64,000 nucleotides of DNA from Lachnospiraceae bacterium (GCA_910573755.1 CAJTBO010000021.1:1-64000), one strand, 5' to 3'; shown: positions 8,359 to 17,581, counted from the stretch's first letter. Translations and numbers: made by a program. Notes: a model not told the origin generated them from the sequence alone.

Positions 8359-10311
8359 TCAACGCTCCTCTGTTTTCAACGCCCGCATGGAGTTCATGAT
8401 CGCGATCACCGCCACTCCTACGTCCGCAAAAACAGCTTCCCACATATTTGCCATGCCCAGCGCCCCCAGCAGCAGTACCAATGCCTTTATACCAAGCGCA
8501 AACACAATATTCTGTTTCACGATGCGCAGGGTCTTTCTCGCGCAGCACACCACTGCCGCAATCTTTCTGACATCATCATCCATCAGCACCACATCCGCCG
8601 CTTCGATCGCCGCATCGGAACCCATGCTTCCCATGGCGATGCCGATATCCGCCCTTGAAAGTACCGGTGCGTCATTGATACCGTCTCCGGCAAACGCCAG
8701 CTTTTCATGCCCCTTCTGCCCTTCCAGCAGTTTTTCCACAAGGCTGACTTTATCTCCCGGCAGAAGTTCCGCATGCACTTCATCGATGCCAAGTTCCTCC
8801 GCTACGGCCTTTGCCGCCTGCTCTCTGTCGCCGGTCAGCATCACGCATTTTTTTACGCCCACTTTTTTCATACTGCGGATCGCCTCAGCAGCCCCGTCCT
8901 TCACAAGATCAGAGATCACAAGCGCTCCCAGATACTTTCCTTCGCATGCTGCGTATACAACGGTTCCCGCCGCCGAAACCGGCTGATAATCGATCTGTTT
9001 TAACCGCATCAGCTTTTCATTTCCCAGAAGAACTTCTCTGCCGTCTATCCTGACGCAGATGCCATGTCCCGCGATCTCTTCCGCATCGCTTACCCGGTCC
9101 ATTGCAGGCTTCCCGCTTTTTTCTTCATAAGCTTCCCGGATGGAAAGCGCAATGGGATGGTTGGAATAGCCTTCCCCCAGCGCAGCCAGTTCCAGCAGTT
9201 CCAGCTGCTTTGCCCCGCCTGTGCCGACACCTGCGGTTTCCCCGCTGCCCGCTCCGTAACTTCCTTCGTTTTCCCTGCCCTCTTTTGCCGGCAGGATTTC
9301 CGTCACCTTAAACTCACCCTTTGTCAGCGTCCCTGTCTTATCAAATACGATGGTCGTCATCTCCGCCACCGCTTCCAGATAGTTTCCGCCTTTCACCAGT
9401 ACGCCCATCTTTGACGCCGCGCCGATCCCTCCGAAAAATCCGAGAGGCACCGAAATCACCAGTGCGCAGGGACAGGATATCACAAGGAACGTACAGGCTC
9501 TCTGAAGCCACTCCCCAAAACCGCCGCCCAGAACCAGAGGCGGCACAACAGCCAGCAATACCGCGCCTATGGTCACCACCGGTGTATAATACCGGGCGAA
9601 CTTTGTGATAAACTTTTCCGTCCTTGCCTTCTTGGAACTGGCATTTTCCACCAGTTCCAAAATTTTCGCCACCGTGGAATCATCAAATTCCTTCGTCGTC
9701 CGCACCTTCAATGTACCGCTGCCATTCACGCAGCCGCTGAAAATCTCTTTTCCCGCAGCCACCTTTCTCGGCACGGATTCTCCGGTCAGCGCCGCCGTGT
9801 CAATATAGGATTCCCCGTCTGTCACGATACCGTCTAACGGAATCCGCTCTCCCGGCTTTACGACGATAATGCTGCCCACTTCCACATCGTCCGGGTCCAC
9901 CTGCAAAAGCCCGCCGTCCTGTTCTATATTTGCATATTCCGGACAGATATCCATCATCTCGGAAATAGACTGACGGGACTTTCCCACCGCATAACTCTGA
10001 AACAGTTCACCCACCTGATAAAACAGCATCACAGCCGCCGCTTCCGAATATTCCCTCACGCCGAAGGCGCCGAAGGTCGCCAGCATCATCAGAAAATTTT
10101 CATCAAAGATCTGGCCGTTTTTAATATTGCGCGCCGCCTTGTATATAATGTCATACCCGATGATCAGATAAGGCACCGCGTAAGCCGGCAGCATCAGCCA
10201 GCTCCCCGCCAGTGCGCCGAATACGCCAAGATGCTCACATACCATCAGCGCCGCCAGTAAAACAAAAGAAACTATGATCCGCTGCAGCATATTTTTCTGT
10301 TTTTTAGACAT
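8359..10311 (-). CDS. cadA: Heavy-metal P1B-type ATPase, zinc/cadmium/lead exporter
   Basis: 650 residues, an ATP-driven exporter of divalent soft metals in the plasma membrane. Visible signatures: TGES in the actuator domain, the transmembrane metal motif SCPCAL, the phosphorylated DKTGTLTKGEF, the HP locus in GYSNHPIAL, TGDREQA, and GDGINDAPVL. The final membrane pair contains Lys in NIVFALGIKALVLL and Asp in FADVGVAVIAIMNSMR, which are ZntA/CadA (P1B-2) features. A glycine-rich insert (about 350-370) lies in the nucleotide-binding domain. The N terminus has no metal-binding domain; a separate HMA protein is encoded 81 bp upstream. The order repressor, HMA protein, pump suggests one metal-induced operon. 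Confidence 0.9.
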   Translation of the reverse strand: MSKKQKNMLQRIIVSFVLLAALMVCEHLGVFGALAGSWLMLPAYAVPYLIIGYDIIYKAARNIKNGQIFDENFLMMLATFGAFGVREYSEAAAVMLFYQVGELFQSYAVGKSRQSISEMMDICPEYANIEQDGGLLQVDPDDVEVGSIIVVKPGERIPLDGIVTDGESYIDTAALTGESVPRKVAAGKEIFSGCVNGSGTLKVRTTKEFDDSTVAKILELVENASSKKARTEKFITKFARYYTPVVTIGAVLLAVVPPLVLGGGFGEWLQRACTFLVISCPCALVISVPLGFFGGIGAASKMGVLVKGGNYLEAVAEMTTIVFDKTGTLTKGEFKVTEILPAKEGRENEGSYGAGSGETAGVGTGGAKQLELLELAALGEGYSNHPIALSIREAYEEKSGKPAMDRVSDAEEIAGHGICVRIDGREVLLGNEKLMRLKQIDYQPVSAAGTVVYAACEGKYLGALVISDLVKDGAAEAIRSMKKVGVKKCVMLTGDREQAAKAVAEELGIDEVHAELLPGDKVSLVEKLLEGQKGHEKLAFAGDGINDAPVLSRADIGIAMGSMGSDAAIEAADVVLMDDDVRKIAAVVCCARKTLRIVKQNIVFALGIKALVLLLGALGMANMWEAVFADVGVAVIAIMNSMRALKTEER

Positions 10312-10392
10312 TCCCCTTTTACCCTGCCTTTCCGTCCTGTATATCCATCACCCGCAGGCAAAAAGCCTGGGGCCTCTATATCCCTCCGGTCT

Positions 10393-10611
10393 TTATAGTA
10401 AGATCCTGCAGTCCGGTTCCACCTTTGCGCAGACTGCCGCCACTTCCTTCATGATCTCGTCAAATTTTTCATCCTCTGCATCGATCGTCATCTTCTGTGC
10501 CATAAAACTGACATTTGCGTCATTTACACCCGGTATCTTTTTAATAGCTTCCTCCATCTTTGCCGCACAATTTGCGCAATCCAGATCTTCCAGTTTGAAT
10601 TTTTTCTTCAT
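10393..10611 (-). CDS. Stand-alone heavy-metal-associated (HMA) domain protein
   Basis: 72 residues with a ferredoxin-like HMA fold. The metal site is in LDCANCAAKMEEAIKKI (C-x-x-C), followed by GVNDANVSF and the typical second half ending KVEPDCRILL. Shine-Dalgarno GAAGGA is 7 nt upstream of the ATG. In many relatives this domain is the N terminus of the ATPase; here it is a separate gene directly upstream of the pump, so it may hand metal to the pump or act as a detached regulatory domain. Both roles are inferred. Confidence 0.85.
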   Translation of the reverse strand: MKKKFKLEDLDCANCAAKMEEAIKKIPGVNDANVSFMAQKMTIDAEDEKFDEIMKEVAAVCAKVEPDCRILL

Positions 10612-10745
10612 TTTTTTATCCTTCTTTCTTCTTTTTTTATTATATTTTCTCCCCGGCCGGCAAAGCCGGGGGGCTTTCCGGTTTATAAAATATCATGTCC
10701 CGTAAATATTGCAGAGCCCTTCTCCTGCCCCGGGATCCGTCCCGC

Positions 10746-11105
10746 CTACTCTTCTATATGCTCCCGTCCCTGTGCGATAATGGTCCGCACATGGTCATCC
10801 GCCAGCGAATAAAATACAGACTTTCCTTCCCGCCTCGCACTGACAAGCTTTGCCTGTTTCAAGATCTTTAGCTGATGGGAAACGGCAGACTGCGTCATAT
10901 GCAGCACCTCAGCCAGATCGCAAACGCAGACCTCAGCCTCAAAAAGCACAAAGAGAATGCGAATCCTTGTAGAATCCCCGAACACCTTGAACAACTCCGC
11001 CAGATCGTATAACTCCTCTTCTTCAGGCATGCCCTCATTTACTTTTTTCACCAGATCCTCGTGTACAAAAACCTGATCGCAGCAATCCGCGCTTTGTTTT
11101 TCCAT
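10746..11105 (-). CDS. cadC: ArsR/SmtB-family metal-responsive repressor (CadC-like)
   Basis: 119 residues from the ATG at 11105, preceded by AAAGGAG; a GTG 18 bp upstream is less well placed. Winged helix-turn-helix with LAELFKVFGDSTRIRILFVL, the metal motif EVCVCDLAEVLHMTQSAVSHQLKILKQAKLV, and a C-terminal ADDHVRTII helix. Cys-x-Cys in the ECVCDL-type motif, with the N-terminal DCCDQ cysteines, matches the alpha-3N site known in CadC proteins that sense cadmium, lead or zinc. It should bind the operator at 11190-11207 and release it on metal binding, inducing the HMA protein and pump downstream. Confidence 0.88.
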   Translation of the reverse strand: MEKQSADCCDQVFVHEDLVKKVNEGMPEEEELYDLAELFKVFGDSTRIRILFVLFEAEVCVCDLAEVLHMTQSAVSHQLKILKQAKLVSARREGKSVFYSLADDHVRTIIAQGREHIEE

Positions 11106-11189
11106 ATCCTTCTCCTTTTCCACATCCTGTTTCGGTTACGACTGTTCGGATCCTGTATCAATCTGCTGTCATCTTTCTATTATTGAACA

Positions 11190-11207
11190 TATGAATAATC
11201 GTTCATA
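11190..11207 (-). promoter_or_regulatory. Probable ArsR/CadC operator
   Basis: The palindrome TATGAA-TAATCG-TTCATA lies about 85 bp upstream of the repressor start. It matches the usual ArsR/SmtB operator form, a 12-2-12-type AT-rich inverted repeat with TGAA...TTCA. The remaining bases up to 11484 contain no gene that I can support. Confidence 0.65.
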
Positions 11208-11484
11208 CGTTTAACATACTCCTGCTTCCTCTGATTGTCAACAACTTTTCTCATTTTATCCGGCCATTTTATACACCGGTTTTGTAACGGTTCCGTCCCC
11301 GGCTTCTCCGCCGCACCATTTAATACAACTGCCAAAAGAACATTTAAAAAAACCGTGCCAGAACCATACAGCATTTCCGACACGGCAGCCCACTATCAAT
11401 TATTATATAACTGCGCCCTGATCATTCCGAGACATATCCTCCCGCCATAAACTCAAGCGCTTCTTTTAATACCAGTACGTATGA
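11208..11484. other. Intergenic region without a supported gene
   Basis: Between the metal operon promoter and the 3' end of the GH3-like gene. A short minus-strand reading frame here has no usable ribosome site or family match. A weak CCGTG/CACGG hairpin is visible near 11353-11385; nothing else stands out. Confidence 0.4.
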
Positions 11485-13155
11485 TCACTCCGTAAGCATT
11501 TCCTCTCCCTCTTCAGCACCGGCGTCTTCTCCCTCCGGTACGCTTTCCATACCGGGATCTTCTTCCCCCAGTGCGGTATCCACTTTATCTTTATACTTCA
11601 CACGGTAAATCCGCAGCAGGGATTCATCAATACGACTCTCCTCTATGGAACCGCTTTGTACTGCCTGCAGAAGCCCCGTATATGCCTCCTCAAAATTCTC
11701 CGGCATATAAATCATATCCACCCCTGCCCTCAGCGCTTTCTCCGCCGCATCCGCAGATGTATTATAATCAGTCACCGCAGCCTCATTTAATGCGTCCGTA
11801 ATAATGATTCCGTCAAACCCAAGCTGGTTTCGCAGCAGCCCGACTACTGAGGCAGAGAGACAGCAGGGCGTATTATCCCCTCCGGTCAATCCCGGAGCCG
11901 ATATCGTCCCTACCATGACAAACTCGCTTCCCGCCGCGATAGCCGCCTGATACGCAGGAAATTCCGCCGCCTCCATATCACTCTGGCTCCGCTGTGTATC
12001 CGCCATTCCATCCGACGTGGATTTCGTTACGCCGCCTAACCCCGGGAACGTCTTTACACAGGCGCTGATCCCCCGCTCCATCAGTCCCGTCACATAAGCT
12101 GCCGCCATCTCACCGACCTGTACCGGATCGGAACCGAAACTTCTGTTTCCTAAAATACTGTCCTCCGATGTCTTAACATCCGCCACCGGCGCCAGATTCA
12201 GGTTAAAGCCGTACTCTGCAAGATTTACCCCTGTGTCATCGCCTGCCATATGGGCGCCGTCCACCCCGCTGACCGACGCCATATCCGTCACTTCCGTTAC
12301 GGTAAGCTTCGAAGCCAGCACCGAATTCTCTCCGCCCTCTTCCTCTATCGCCAAAAACAATGTCTGGTCGATCAGTACCGTATTGGCTAAAAGTTCTTTC
12401 AGCTGATCGGCTCCTGTAATATTATTTTCCGTATATACAAGGCCGCCCACCTTATACTTTGCGAGCGCCTCCTTTGTTGTATCTCCAGCCTTTGTCACAG
12501 TCGGTACGCCTGTAAGCTGCTCTGGTGTCACGATAAACAGTGCCGCCACCTTATCTTCCAGCGGCATCTCGGCGATCCTTGCCGTCACGATCTGATCCAG
12601 AGGACTAAGCTGCTGCTCTTCCGTCTGCTCCGTTTCCTCCGTTTCGCCTATATCTACAACCGGCTCTTCCTCCGAATCCTGCAACGCCTTCAGCTGTTCC
12701 TCCAGTTCCTTTTCCTGCTTATTATCCCGAACCTTCTGAACGATTACTCTGCCGCCCAGAAAACATCCTGCGATAATCCCTGCTATTACTACAACGATCA
12801 ACAGATATGCCAGGATCTGGTTTCTGATCCTTCTCGCCCGTCTGCGCGCCCTTCTTGCTCCATTGCTGTTCCACTCACTCTCATCATCCCCGTCGTCGTC
12901 TTCCAGATCATCCTCGTCTTCATCGTCTTCTTCATAGTCATCGTCATCTTCGTCTTCATCTTCGTCTTCATCTTCGTCGTCTATATCGTCGCCGTCCTCT
13001 ATATCCTCATCCTCGTCGTCATCGTCATCTTCGTCTATATCGTCTTCTTCTTCGTCATAATCGTCATCATCATAATCGTCATCCATAGCAAAAAATCGTT
13101 TCTTTTTATATTCTTTCTCCGTTTTTCTGTTTTTTTCTGCTTTATTTTTTCTCAT
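11485..13155 (-). CDS. Membrane-anchored GH3-like protein with long acidic cytoplasmic tail
   Basis: 556 residues from the ATG at 13155, where GAGGAG is suitably placed. Order: basic start; about 75 residues made almost wholly of Asp and Glu (runs such as DDDYDDDDYDEEEDD); an Arg-rich patch; one membrane span (ILAYLLIVVVIAGIIAGCFLGG); a linker; then a beta-N-acetylhexosaminidase-type GH3 barrel (about 215-530) with LNLAPVADV, GNRSFGSDP and the nucleophile-bearing IIITDALNEAAV. The usual K-H-F-P-G-H-G motif reads KTFPGLGGV, and the following loop lacks the Asp-Ser-His acid/base dyad of NagZ enzymes, so hydrolytic activity is doubtful. The acidic tail should be cytoplasmic and the GH3 domain outside. 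Confidence 0.8.
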   Translation of the reverse strand: MRKNKAEKNRKTEKEYKKKRFFAMDDDYDDDDYDEEEDDIDEDDDDDEDEDIEDGDDIDDEDEDEDEDEDDDDYEEDDEDEDDLEDDDGDDESEWNSNGARRARRRARRIRNQILAYLLIVVVIAGIIAGCFLGGRVIVQKVRDNKQEKELEEQLKALQDSEEEPVVDIGETEETEQTEEQQLSPLDQIVTARIAEMPLEDKVAALFIVTPEQLTGVPTVTKAGDTTKEALAKYKVGGLVYTENNITGADQLKELLANTVLIDQTLFLAIEEEGGENSVLASKLTVTEVTDMASVSGVDGAHMAGDDTGVNLAEYGFNLNLAPVADVKTSEDSILGNRSFGSDPVQVGEMAAAYVTGLMERGISACVKTFPGLGGVTKSTSDGMADTQRSQSDMEAAEFPAYQAAIAAGSEFVMVGTISAPGLTGGDNTPCCLSASVVGLLRNQLGFDGIIITDALNEAAVTDYNTSADAAEKALRAGVDMIYMPENFEEAYTGLLQAVQSGSIEESRIDESLLRIYRVKYKDKVDTALGEEDPGMESVPEGEDAGAEEGEEMLTE

Positions 13156-13406
13156 AAGCTCCTCATTTTCATACAGTATATTATTCCAAACACGGCATTT
13201 TTCGCGGCATACCTTCGCTCTGCCCTCCGCCGATATCATATCTGTCGATATTATACCTTATTTATCTGCAAATATCTACAGAAAATGGATTCCAAATATA
13301 AAAAGTTATAACAGTCGGATCATGTTCTCACAAAACCACAGTAAATACACATTCCTGCTCCGTGAAGGACAACCGGCAGTTTCCGTATTTCTCTACGGCT
13401 GCATAA

Positions 13407-13442
13407 AAGAGGGTATCAATCGTCTTCGACCAATACCCTCTT
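13407..13442 (-). terminator. Hairpin terminator, possibly bidirectional
   Basis: A 10-bp perfect stem (AAGAGGGTAT at 13407-13416 with ATACCCTCTT at 13433-13442). Read on the minus strand it ends in CTCTTTTATG. It sits at the left edge of the repeat array and could end a minus-strand transcript crossing it. Confidence 0.55.
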
Positions 13443-13453
13443 CTAAACTATGC

Positions 13454-14162
13454 TGTCCAATGGTTTAACCTCCATTTTCTCAAATGATCTATATGAAATT
13501 TTTGATCCTCCGCATCCTTTCCATTCTCTCTTTCTTTGTACCTTTGTACTGTAACGCTCTCTTCTTTTTTCTCTCTTCCCGTTACCTTCTCAGATGTACT
13601 CGTCCGCTTCAGTTTGTCTTCGGTTCCCTATTCTTTTTATGGGAAAGTTTTACGTTTTAGGTGGCCCGTACCTCCTTTGCTTAGATTTCATGATCTATAC
13701 TTTCATCGGTGTCAACCGCTGTCCATTATTCATTTCTGAATCACCGTCTGATCTCTCATCCGGCTTTACCGTATTCATTTTTTCTTATATCTCGATTCCG
13801 ATATTCCCCGCTTATCTGCCTGCCGACTTACTCTGCAGTCTTCCCCTCGAATTACGTCTCCCTTTGGTTCGTACCGCTCTCGCTATATTCAGATCGTGAA
13901 TTACTTTTTAATGGCCCATTGGTCTATACCACCTTATCATGTTTTATTTTATTACTTTCAATCCGGCTTTTGAACTTTACCTGTCCACTGGCCCGTACCT
14001 CTTTCCTTTTATTTTCTCTCGGAATCTTTTCTCAGCCCATTGGTCCGTACCTCTCTGGTCTTATTCTTTTTAGGCTTTTCTTCTACCTGTCCATTGGCCT
14101 TTACCCCTTTGTCTTAGTATCATTCCGGTTAAGATTTACTTTCTCATTGGACCGTACCGCCT
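13454..14162. repeat. Degenerate repeat array with about 53-bp spacing
   Basis: A roughly 20-bp core, best written CCCATTGGTCCGTACCTCT on the plus strand, recurs along 0.7 kb. Clear copies are at 13454-13472, 13661-13677, 13861-13880, 13912-13933, 13981-14001, 14034-14053, 14087-14108 and 14141-14162; weaker ones are near 13614, 13702, 13754 and 13815. Spacing of the last four is 52-54 bp, and several earlier gaps are 53 bp or twice that. Between cores the plus strand is pyrimidine-rich. The period is not a multiple of three, so this is unlikely to be coding. Not CRISPR: the repeat is too variable. Aligned by eye. Confidence 0.6.
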
Positions 14163-14398
14163 TTTCTTTTTTCTTCTCTCTGTTTATGTTTCCATTATAT
14201 CACCTTCTTTTTAATTGTCAATACATTTTTCAAAAATATTTTAAATTTTTTTATTCTTTCTGTTTTACCATATTTATTTTTGAATTTTCAGAAAATTCAG
14301 ACCGTTTTTCAGTCTTCTCCGGAATGCCTGCCTTATCCGGTAATCATCCGGAACCCGCCTGCATCCTATGTTCCCGCCCATACACAAAAAGCCTTCTC

Positions 14399-14427
14399 TT
14401 GCCATCCTGAAAACTTCATATTATACT
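14399..14427 (+). promoter_or_regulatory. Promoter of the LUD-domain gene
   Basis: TTGCCA at 14399-14404, 17 bp, TATACT at 14422-14427, about 40 bp before the start codon. AAAAGGAG lies between promoter and ATG. Confidence 0.65.
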
Positions 14428-14468
14428 AAAATATACGAAAACAAAAACGGAAAAGGAGAAAAAACATC

Positions 14469-15104
14469 ATGAACAATCTACAGGCCGCTTTCAGCGCCGC
14501 CGTTCCCGGCATCATCATGAATCTGAAAAAACGAAATATCGAAGCTTTCTATTATGAAAACTCTAAAGCTATGGTGGAAGATATCCTGACAAAGATCCCG
14601 GCAGGCAGTTCCATTACCTGGGGCGGTTCGGAGTCCGTCGAAGAATGCGGACTGATGGATGCCATCAAAAACGGCTCCTATACGCTGCTGGACCGTGCCG
14701 CGGCAAAGACTCCTGAAGAAAAACGGGAATTCTACGGCAGGGCGGTTATGGCAGACGTCTTTTTGATGAGTACAAACGCCATCACGTATAACGGGGAACT
14801 GATCAATATCGACGGCAACGGAAATCGTCTCGCCTGCCTGATGCAGGGGCCGAAAGAAGTTTTTATCATAGCCGGTATGAATAAATTCGTCACTTCCATA
14901 GAAGAGGGAATACAGCGGATCGAACACACAGCAGCACCTGCCAATGTACAGCGTCTCCGGAAGGATACGCCCTGCCGCACACTGGGAAAATGCGCGCACT
15001 GTTTCTCCGAGAGCAGTATCTGCAGCCATACAGTGATCACCCGCCGCAGCAGCCATCCCGGCAGGATCAAACTGTTTATCGTACCGGAAAACCTCGGTTA
15101 TTAA
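14469..15104 (+). CDS. LUD-domain protein (LutC/YkgG-like)
   Basis: 211 residues, ATG with AAGGAG upstream. The LUD fold is shown by GSSITWGGSESVEECGL near residue 47, ADVFLMSTNAITYNGELINIDGNGNR near 95-120 and KEVFIIAGMNKFV near 137. A C-terminal cysteine group (CRTLGKCAHCFSESSIC) is present, which resembles a metal or Fe-S site. In lactate-utilisation operons LutC works with LutA and LutB, but neither is nearby and this gene has its own promoter and terminator, so its substrate is open. Similar single-gene LUD proteins are common in Clostridia. Confidence 0.85.
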   Translation: MNNLQAAFSAAVPGIIMNLKKRNIEAFYYENSKAMVEDILTKIPAGSSITWGGSESVEECGLMDAIKNGSYTLLDRAAAKTPEEKREFYGRAVMADVFLMSTNAITYNGELINIDGNGNRLACLMQGPKEVFIIAGMNKFVTSIEEGIQRIEHTAAPANVQRLRKDTPCRTLGKCAHCFSESSICSHTVITRRSSHPGRIKLFIVPENLGY

Positions 15105-15145
15105 TCGACGGGCACATACCCCACAGGCGGCTTTACACATCTAAA

Positions 15146-15186
15146 AGAACCATTCCGCATCAACCGCGGAATGGTTCTCTTTTTAT
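15146..15186 (+). terminator. Terminator of the LUD-domain gene
   Basis: A 12-bp perfect stem (GAACCATTCCGC at 15147-15158 with GCGGAATGGTTC at 15166-15177) with 7-nt loop, followed by TCTTTTTATT. It may also end leftward transcripts. Confidence 0.9.
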
Positions 15187-15242
15187 TCACTCGTCTCCTG
15201 ATCATAAAACAACCGGAAGCGCCGTGTTCACTATATTCAAAT

Positions 15243-16946
15243 TTATACTTCGTGAAGTTTGAACTGTTTCTCCAGATTTGTCATTGTTTCAGCCTGAGCC
15301 AGCATTTCCTCACTTGTTGCGGAAAGTTCCTGTGCCGCCGCGGAGTTGGACTGTACGATCTCGGAAATCTGGTTAATACCGATCTCAACCTGTCCCATAG
15401 ACTCTGCCTGCTCGGAAGAAATCTGAGCCAGTCCGGAAACCGTTCCTGCAATCTGGTTCACACCTTCCACTACTTCCGCGATAGAACCTGCCGCGTGGCC
15501 TGCAACACTGTTTCCGTCCTCGATCTCCTGCAGGATGCCTTCGATCAGACGACGGGTGTCCACTGCGGACTTACCGCTCTGGTCAGCCAGCTTGCCGATC
15601 TGATCGGCAACAACCGCAAAGCCCTTGCCTGCCTCGCCTGCCCTTGCCGCTTCGATAGAAGCATTCAGAGACAGCAGATTTGTCTGGCTTGCAATGTCTT
15701 CGATCTCGGAAATGATATTTCCGATCTGCTGGGATGTCTCGTTGATACGTCCCATAACTTCCATAAGTTTTTCCATCTCGCCGCGGCTTGCATCCGCTTT
15801 TTCGGAATATTCCTGAGCCTGATCGTAGGATTCTTTCGTCTTTTCCGCCGTATGGCTTACCGCTTCACTGATATTGGCAATCGTAGCCTGCAGTTCCTCC
15901 ACCGCGCCTGCCTGATCCGTAGCGCCTTCAGCCAGGGACTGTGCCGCTTCCGCAAGTCCGCTCGCACCTATCGATACCTGATCGGATACTTCCCTGATGC
16001 TATGTAATGCTTCGTTCATCTTATTAATGGTCTTATCCATACCCTGCGCGATCTCTGCCAGGTCGCCGATAAACATTTCAGGATACTGGGATGTCACAGT
16101 CCAGTCGCCTGCCGCCAGACCATTCAATGCCTGACGCAGATCTTTTATAACGCCGCACAGCACACGGCTCATCTCCTGTCCGGATCTTACCATATCGCCG
16201 ACTTCATCCGCACCGTCGTAAGTCGGGAACGGGCTCTCCAGATCACCTTTCGAGAACTTGTCAAACCGGTCCGCCAGCGCCATGCTCGGTTCCGCAATGC
16301 CTCTCGCCACACTAGTGCCCAGCTTCAACGCGATAGTCTGCCCTATGATGACAAGCACAACAGCCAGCCCCGCGATCGCATACACCGCAATATCCAGTGT
16401 CTTGCCGAGTTTGTTGCCGTTGTCTGTCTTTGTTGACATTACCTGTTCCATCAAAGAATATGCTTCCTGATACGCGGAACCCATTTCCGTATATGCCTTC
16501 TCCTGCGCTGCGAGGTTCTTTTCCGCGTCACCGGCGCCTGCCATCGCCTGCACTTCTTCCTCTATCTGCAGGTACTTGTTCACCGCCGTTTCAACCTGTG
16601 CAAAAGTCCTCTTTCCGTCTTCGGTCACCAACCCTTCTTTAACGGTTGCCATAGCCTTCTCAAACTCCGCCCTGGTCTCCTGATAGTCCTCATACACATC
16701 CTGAACCATTTCCTGATCCGAGTAACCGATGATCGCACGGGTGCAGCTCCGCATGTCCGCAAACTCCGTCAGCATCATCCCGACATCCCCCTGCGCAAAG
16801 CCGTAATTCTGCAGAGCGCCGGAATACTGACGTCCCATAATAAACAGCGCAATAGCGGCCGCGATACCGACAATGCTCAACAATATGGCTACAATAAAGA
16901 AGCTTGTAGTCAGTCTTTTCTGGATCCTCATGTTTTTCATATCCAT
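15243..16946 (-). CDS. Methyl-accepting chemotaxis protein
   Basis: 567 residues, ATG with GAGGGAG 7 nt upstream. N-terminal membrane span at about 14-36, an extracytoplasmic four-helix-bundle-like sensor (about 37-185), a second span near 187-210, HAMP to about 260, and a long coiled-coil signalling domain whose tip reads [26 protein letters not shown] near 395-420. No pentapeptide CheR-docking tail is seen at the C terminus. It should relay a signal to CheA/CheW; no chemotaxis genes are adjacent and the ligand cannot be told. The 5' intergenic region (16947-17290) shows no other gene. Confidence 0.92.
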   Translation of the reverse strand: MDMKNMRIQKRLTTSFFIVAILLSIVGIAAAIALFIMGRQYSGALQNYGFAQGDVGMMLTEFADMRSCTRAIIGYSDQEMVQDVYEDYQETRAEFEKAMATVKEGLVTEDGKRTFAQVETAVNKYLQIEEEVQAMAGAGDAEKNLAAQEKAYTEMGSAYQEAYSLMEQVMSTKTDNGNKLGKTLDIAVYAIAGLAVVLVIIGQTIALKLGTSVARGIAEPSMALADRFDKFSKGDLESPFPTYDGADEVGDMVRSGQEMSRVLCGVIKDLRQALNGLAAGDWTVTSQYPEMFIGDLAEIAQGMDKTINKMNEALHSIREVSDQVSIGASGLAEAAQSLAEGATDQAGAVEELQATIANISEAVSHTAEKTKESYDQAQEYSEKADASRGEMEKLMEVMGRINETSQQIGNIISEIEDIASQTNLLSLNASIEAARAGEAGKGFAVVADQIGKLADQSGKSAVDTRRLIEGILQEIEDGNSVAGHAAGSIAEVVEGVNQIAGTVSGLAQISSEQAESMGQVEIGINQISEIVQSNSAAAQELSATSEEMLAQAETMTNLEKQFKLHEV

Positions 16947-17290
16947 TTTAAAACTCCCTCACTTTCGTATCTTCGTGTCTTTTCTTACTTAAAGATTATT
17001 CTATCTCCAAAGCATTATGAAGTCAAGTTGTAAGTTCAAAAGAAATATCCTATGTTTGCCACAAAAAACATAATCTGGCATTCATATCACCCCCCGCATA
17101 ACTCTGCCGCACAGCCAAAGCCCTCCCCGAAGAGAAGTTGTCGTTACTTTTCACGGGGCAGGAATGCGCATTTACTGCGCGTTCCGTGAGAACATGATTC
17201 AGATCCGGGGCGATTTTCCCGCGGCAAAACTTTTGATATCGCCCCGAATCGTTACTATGGGCGGCTCCCGGGCCGTAAACAATAACAAGT

Positions 17291-17331
17291 TGTCAACAAA
17301 AATTTCCCTGCTCCGAAAATTTTTGTTGACA
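17291..17331. repeat. 15-bp perfect inverted repeat over the tRNA promoter
   Basis: TGTCAACAAAAATTT at 17291-17305 and its exact reverse complement at 17317-17331, with 11 bp between. The right arm contains the -35 box TTGACA of the tRNA-Leu promoter, and the left arm carries the same box facing left, but I see no matching -10 box leftwards. Confidence 0.7.
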
Positions 17332-17354
17332 GAAAAATCTGATGGTGGTATTAT
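17326..17354 (+). promoter_or_regulatory. tRNA-Leu promoter
   Basis: Perfect -35 TTGACA (17326-17331), 17 bp, TATTAT (17349-17354), 15 bp before the mature tRNA 5' end. Confidence 0.8.
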
Positions 17355-17368
17355 GATACTCGTGGCTG

Positions 17369-17452
17369 GCGGAAGTGTCGGAACTGGCAGACGAGCAAGA
17401 CTAAGGATCTTGTGGTGGTTACACCGTGTGGGTTCAAGTCCCATCTTCCGCA
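17369..17452 (+). tRNA. tRNA-Leu (anticodon AAG), copy 1
   Basis: 84 nt. Acceptor arms GCGGAAG and CTTCCGC pair fully, with discriminator A. Anticodon stem CAAGA/TCTTG closes the loop CTAAGGA, giving anticodon AAG (reads CUU). A long variable arm (class II, as expected for Leu) and T loop GGTTCAAGTCCC are present. CCA is not encoded. An identical copy lies at 18785-18868. Confidence 0.93.
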
Positions 17453-17581
17453 TTTAACCTTGGTAAATTCAAAATTTGTCAGGGTTTTTCTTTCTGAAAA
17501 TTTCTATTTGTTCCTTTTTTACCCGTAAGACCGATTTACAGTTTTCTGGACGTTTGACGCGCACAAGAAAGGAGCATTTCC

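Noticed and set aside
11180-11383. 67-residue minus-strand frame upstream of cadC
   Set aside because: Covers the operator and has no ribosome site or family.
12855-13088. His/Arg-rich plus-strand frame
   Set aside because: Complement of the Asp/Glu codon run in the GH3-like protein; composition artefact.
13454-14162. CRISPR array
   Set aside because: Repeat copies differ at many positions, only about 20 bp are shared, and no cas gene is near.
13709-14410. 233-residue plus-strand protein in the repeat array
   Set aside because: Open only because the plus strand is T/C-rich; rich in Leu/Phe/Ser, no ribosome site, and the 53-bp period is not a multiple of three.
14478-15140. 220-residue minus-strand frame
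   Set aside because: Mirror of the LUD-domain gene, which has family motifs, promoter, ribosome site and terminator.
17199-17453. 84-residue minus-strand frame across tRNA-Leu
   Set aside because: Overlaps the tRNA gene and its promoter; no ribosome site.
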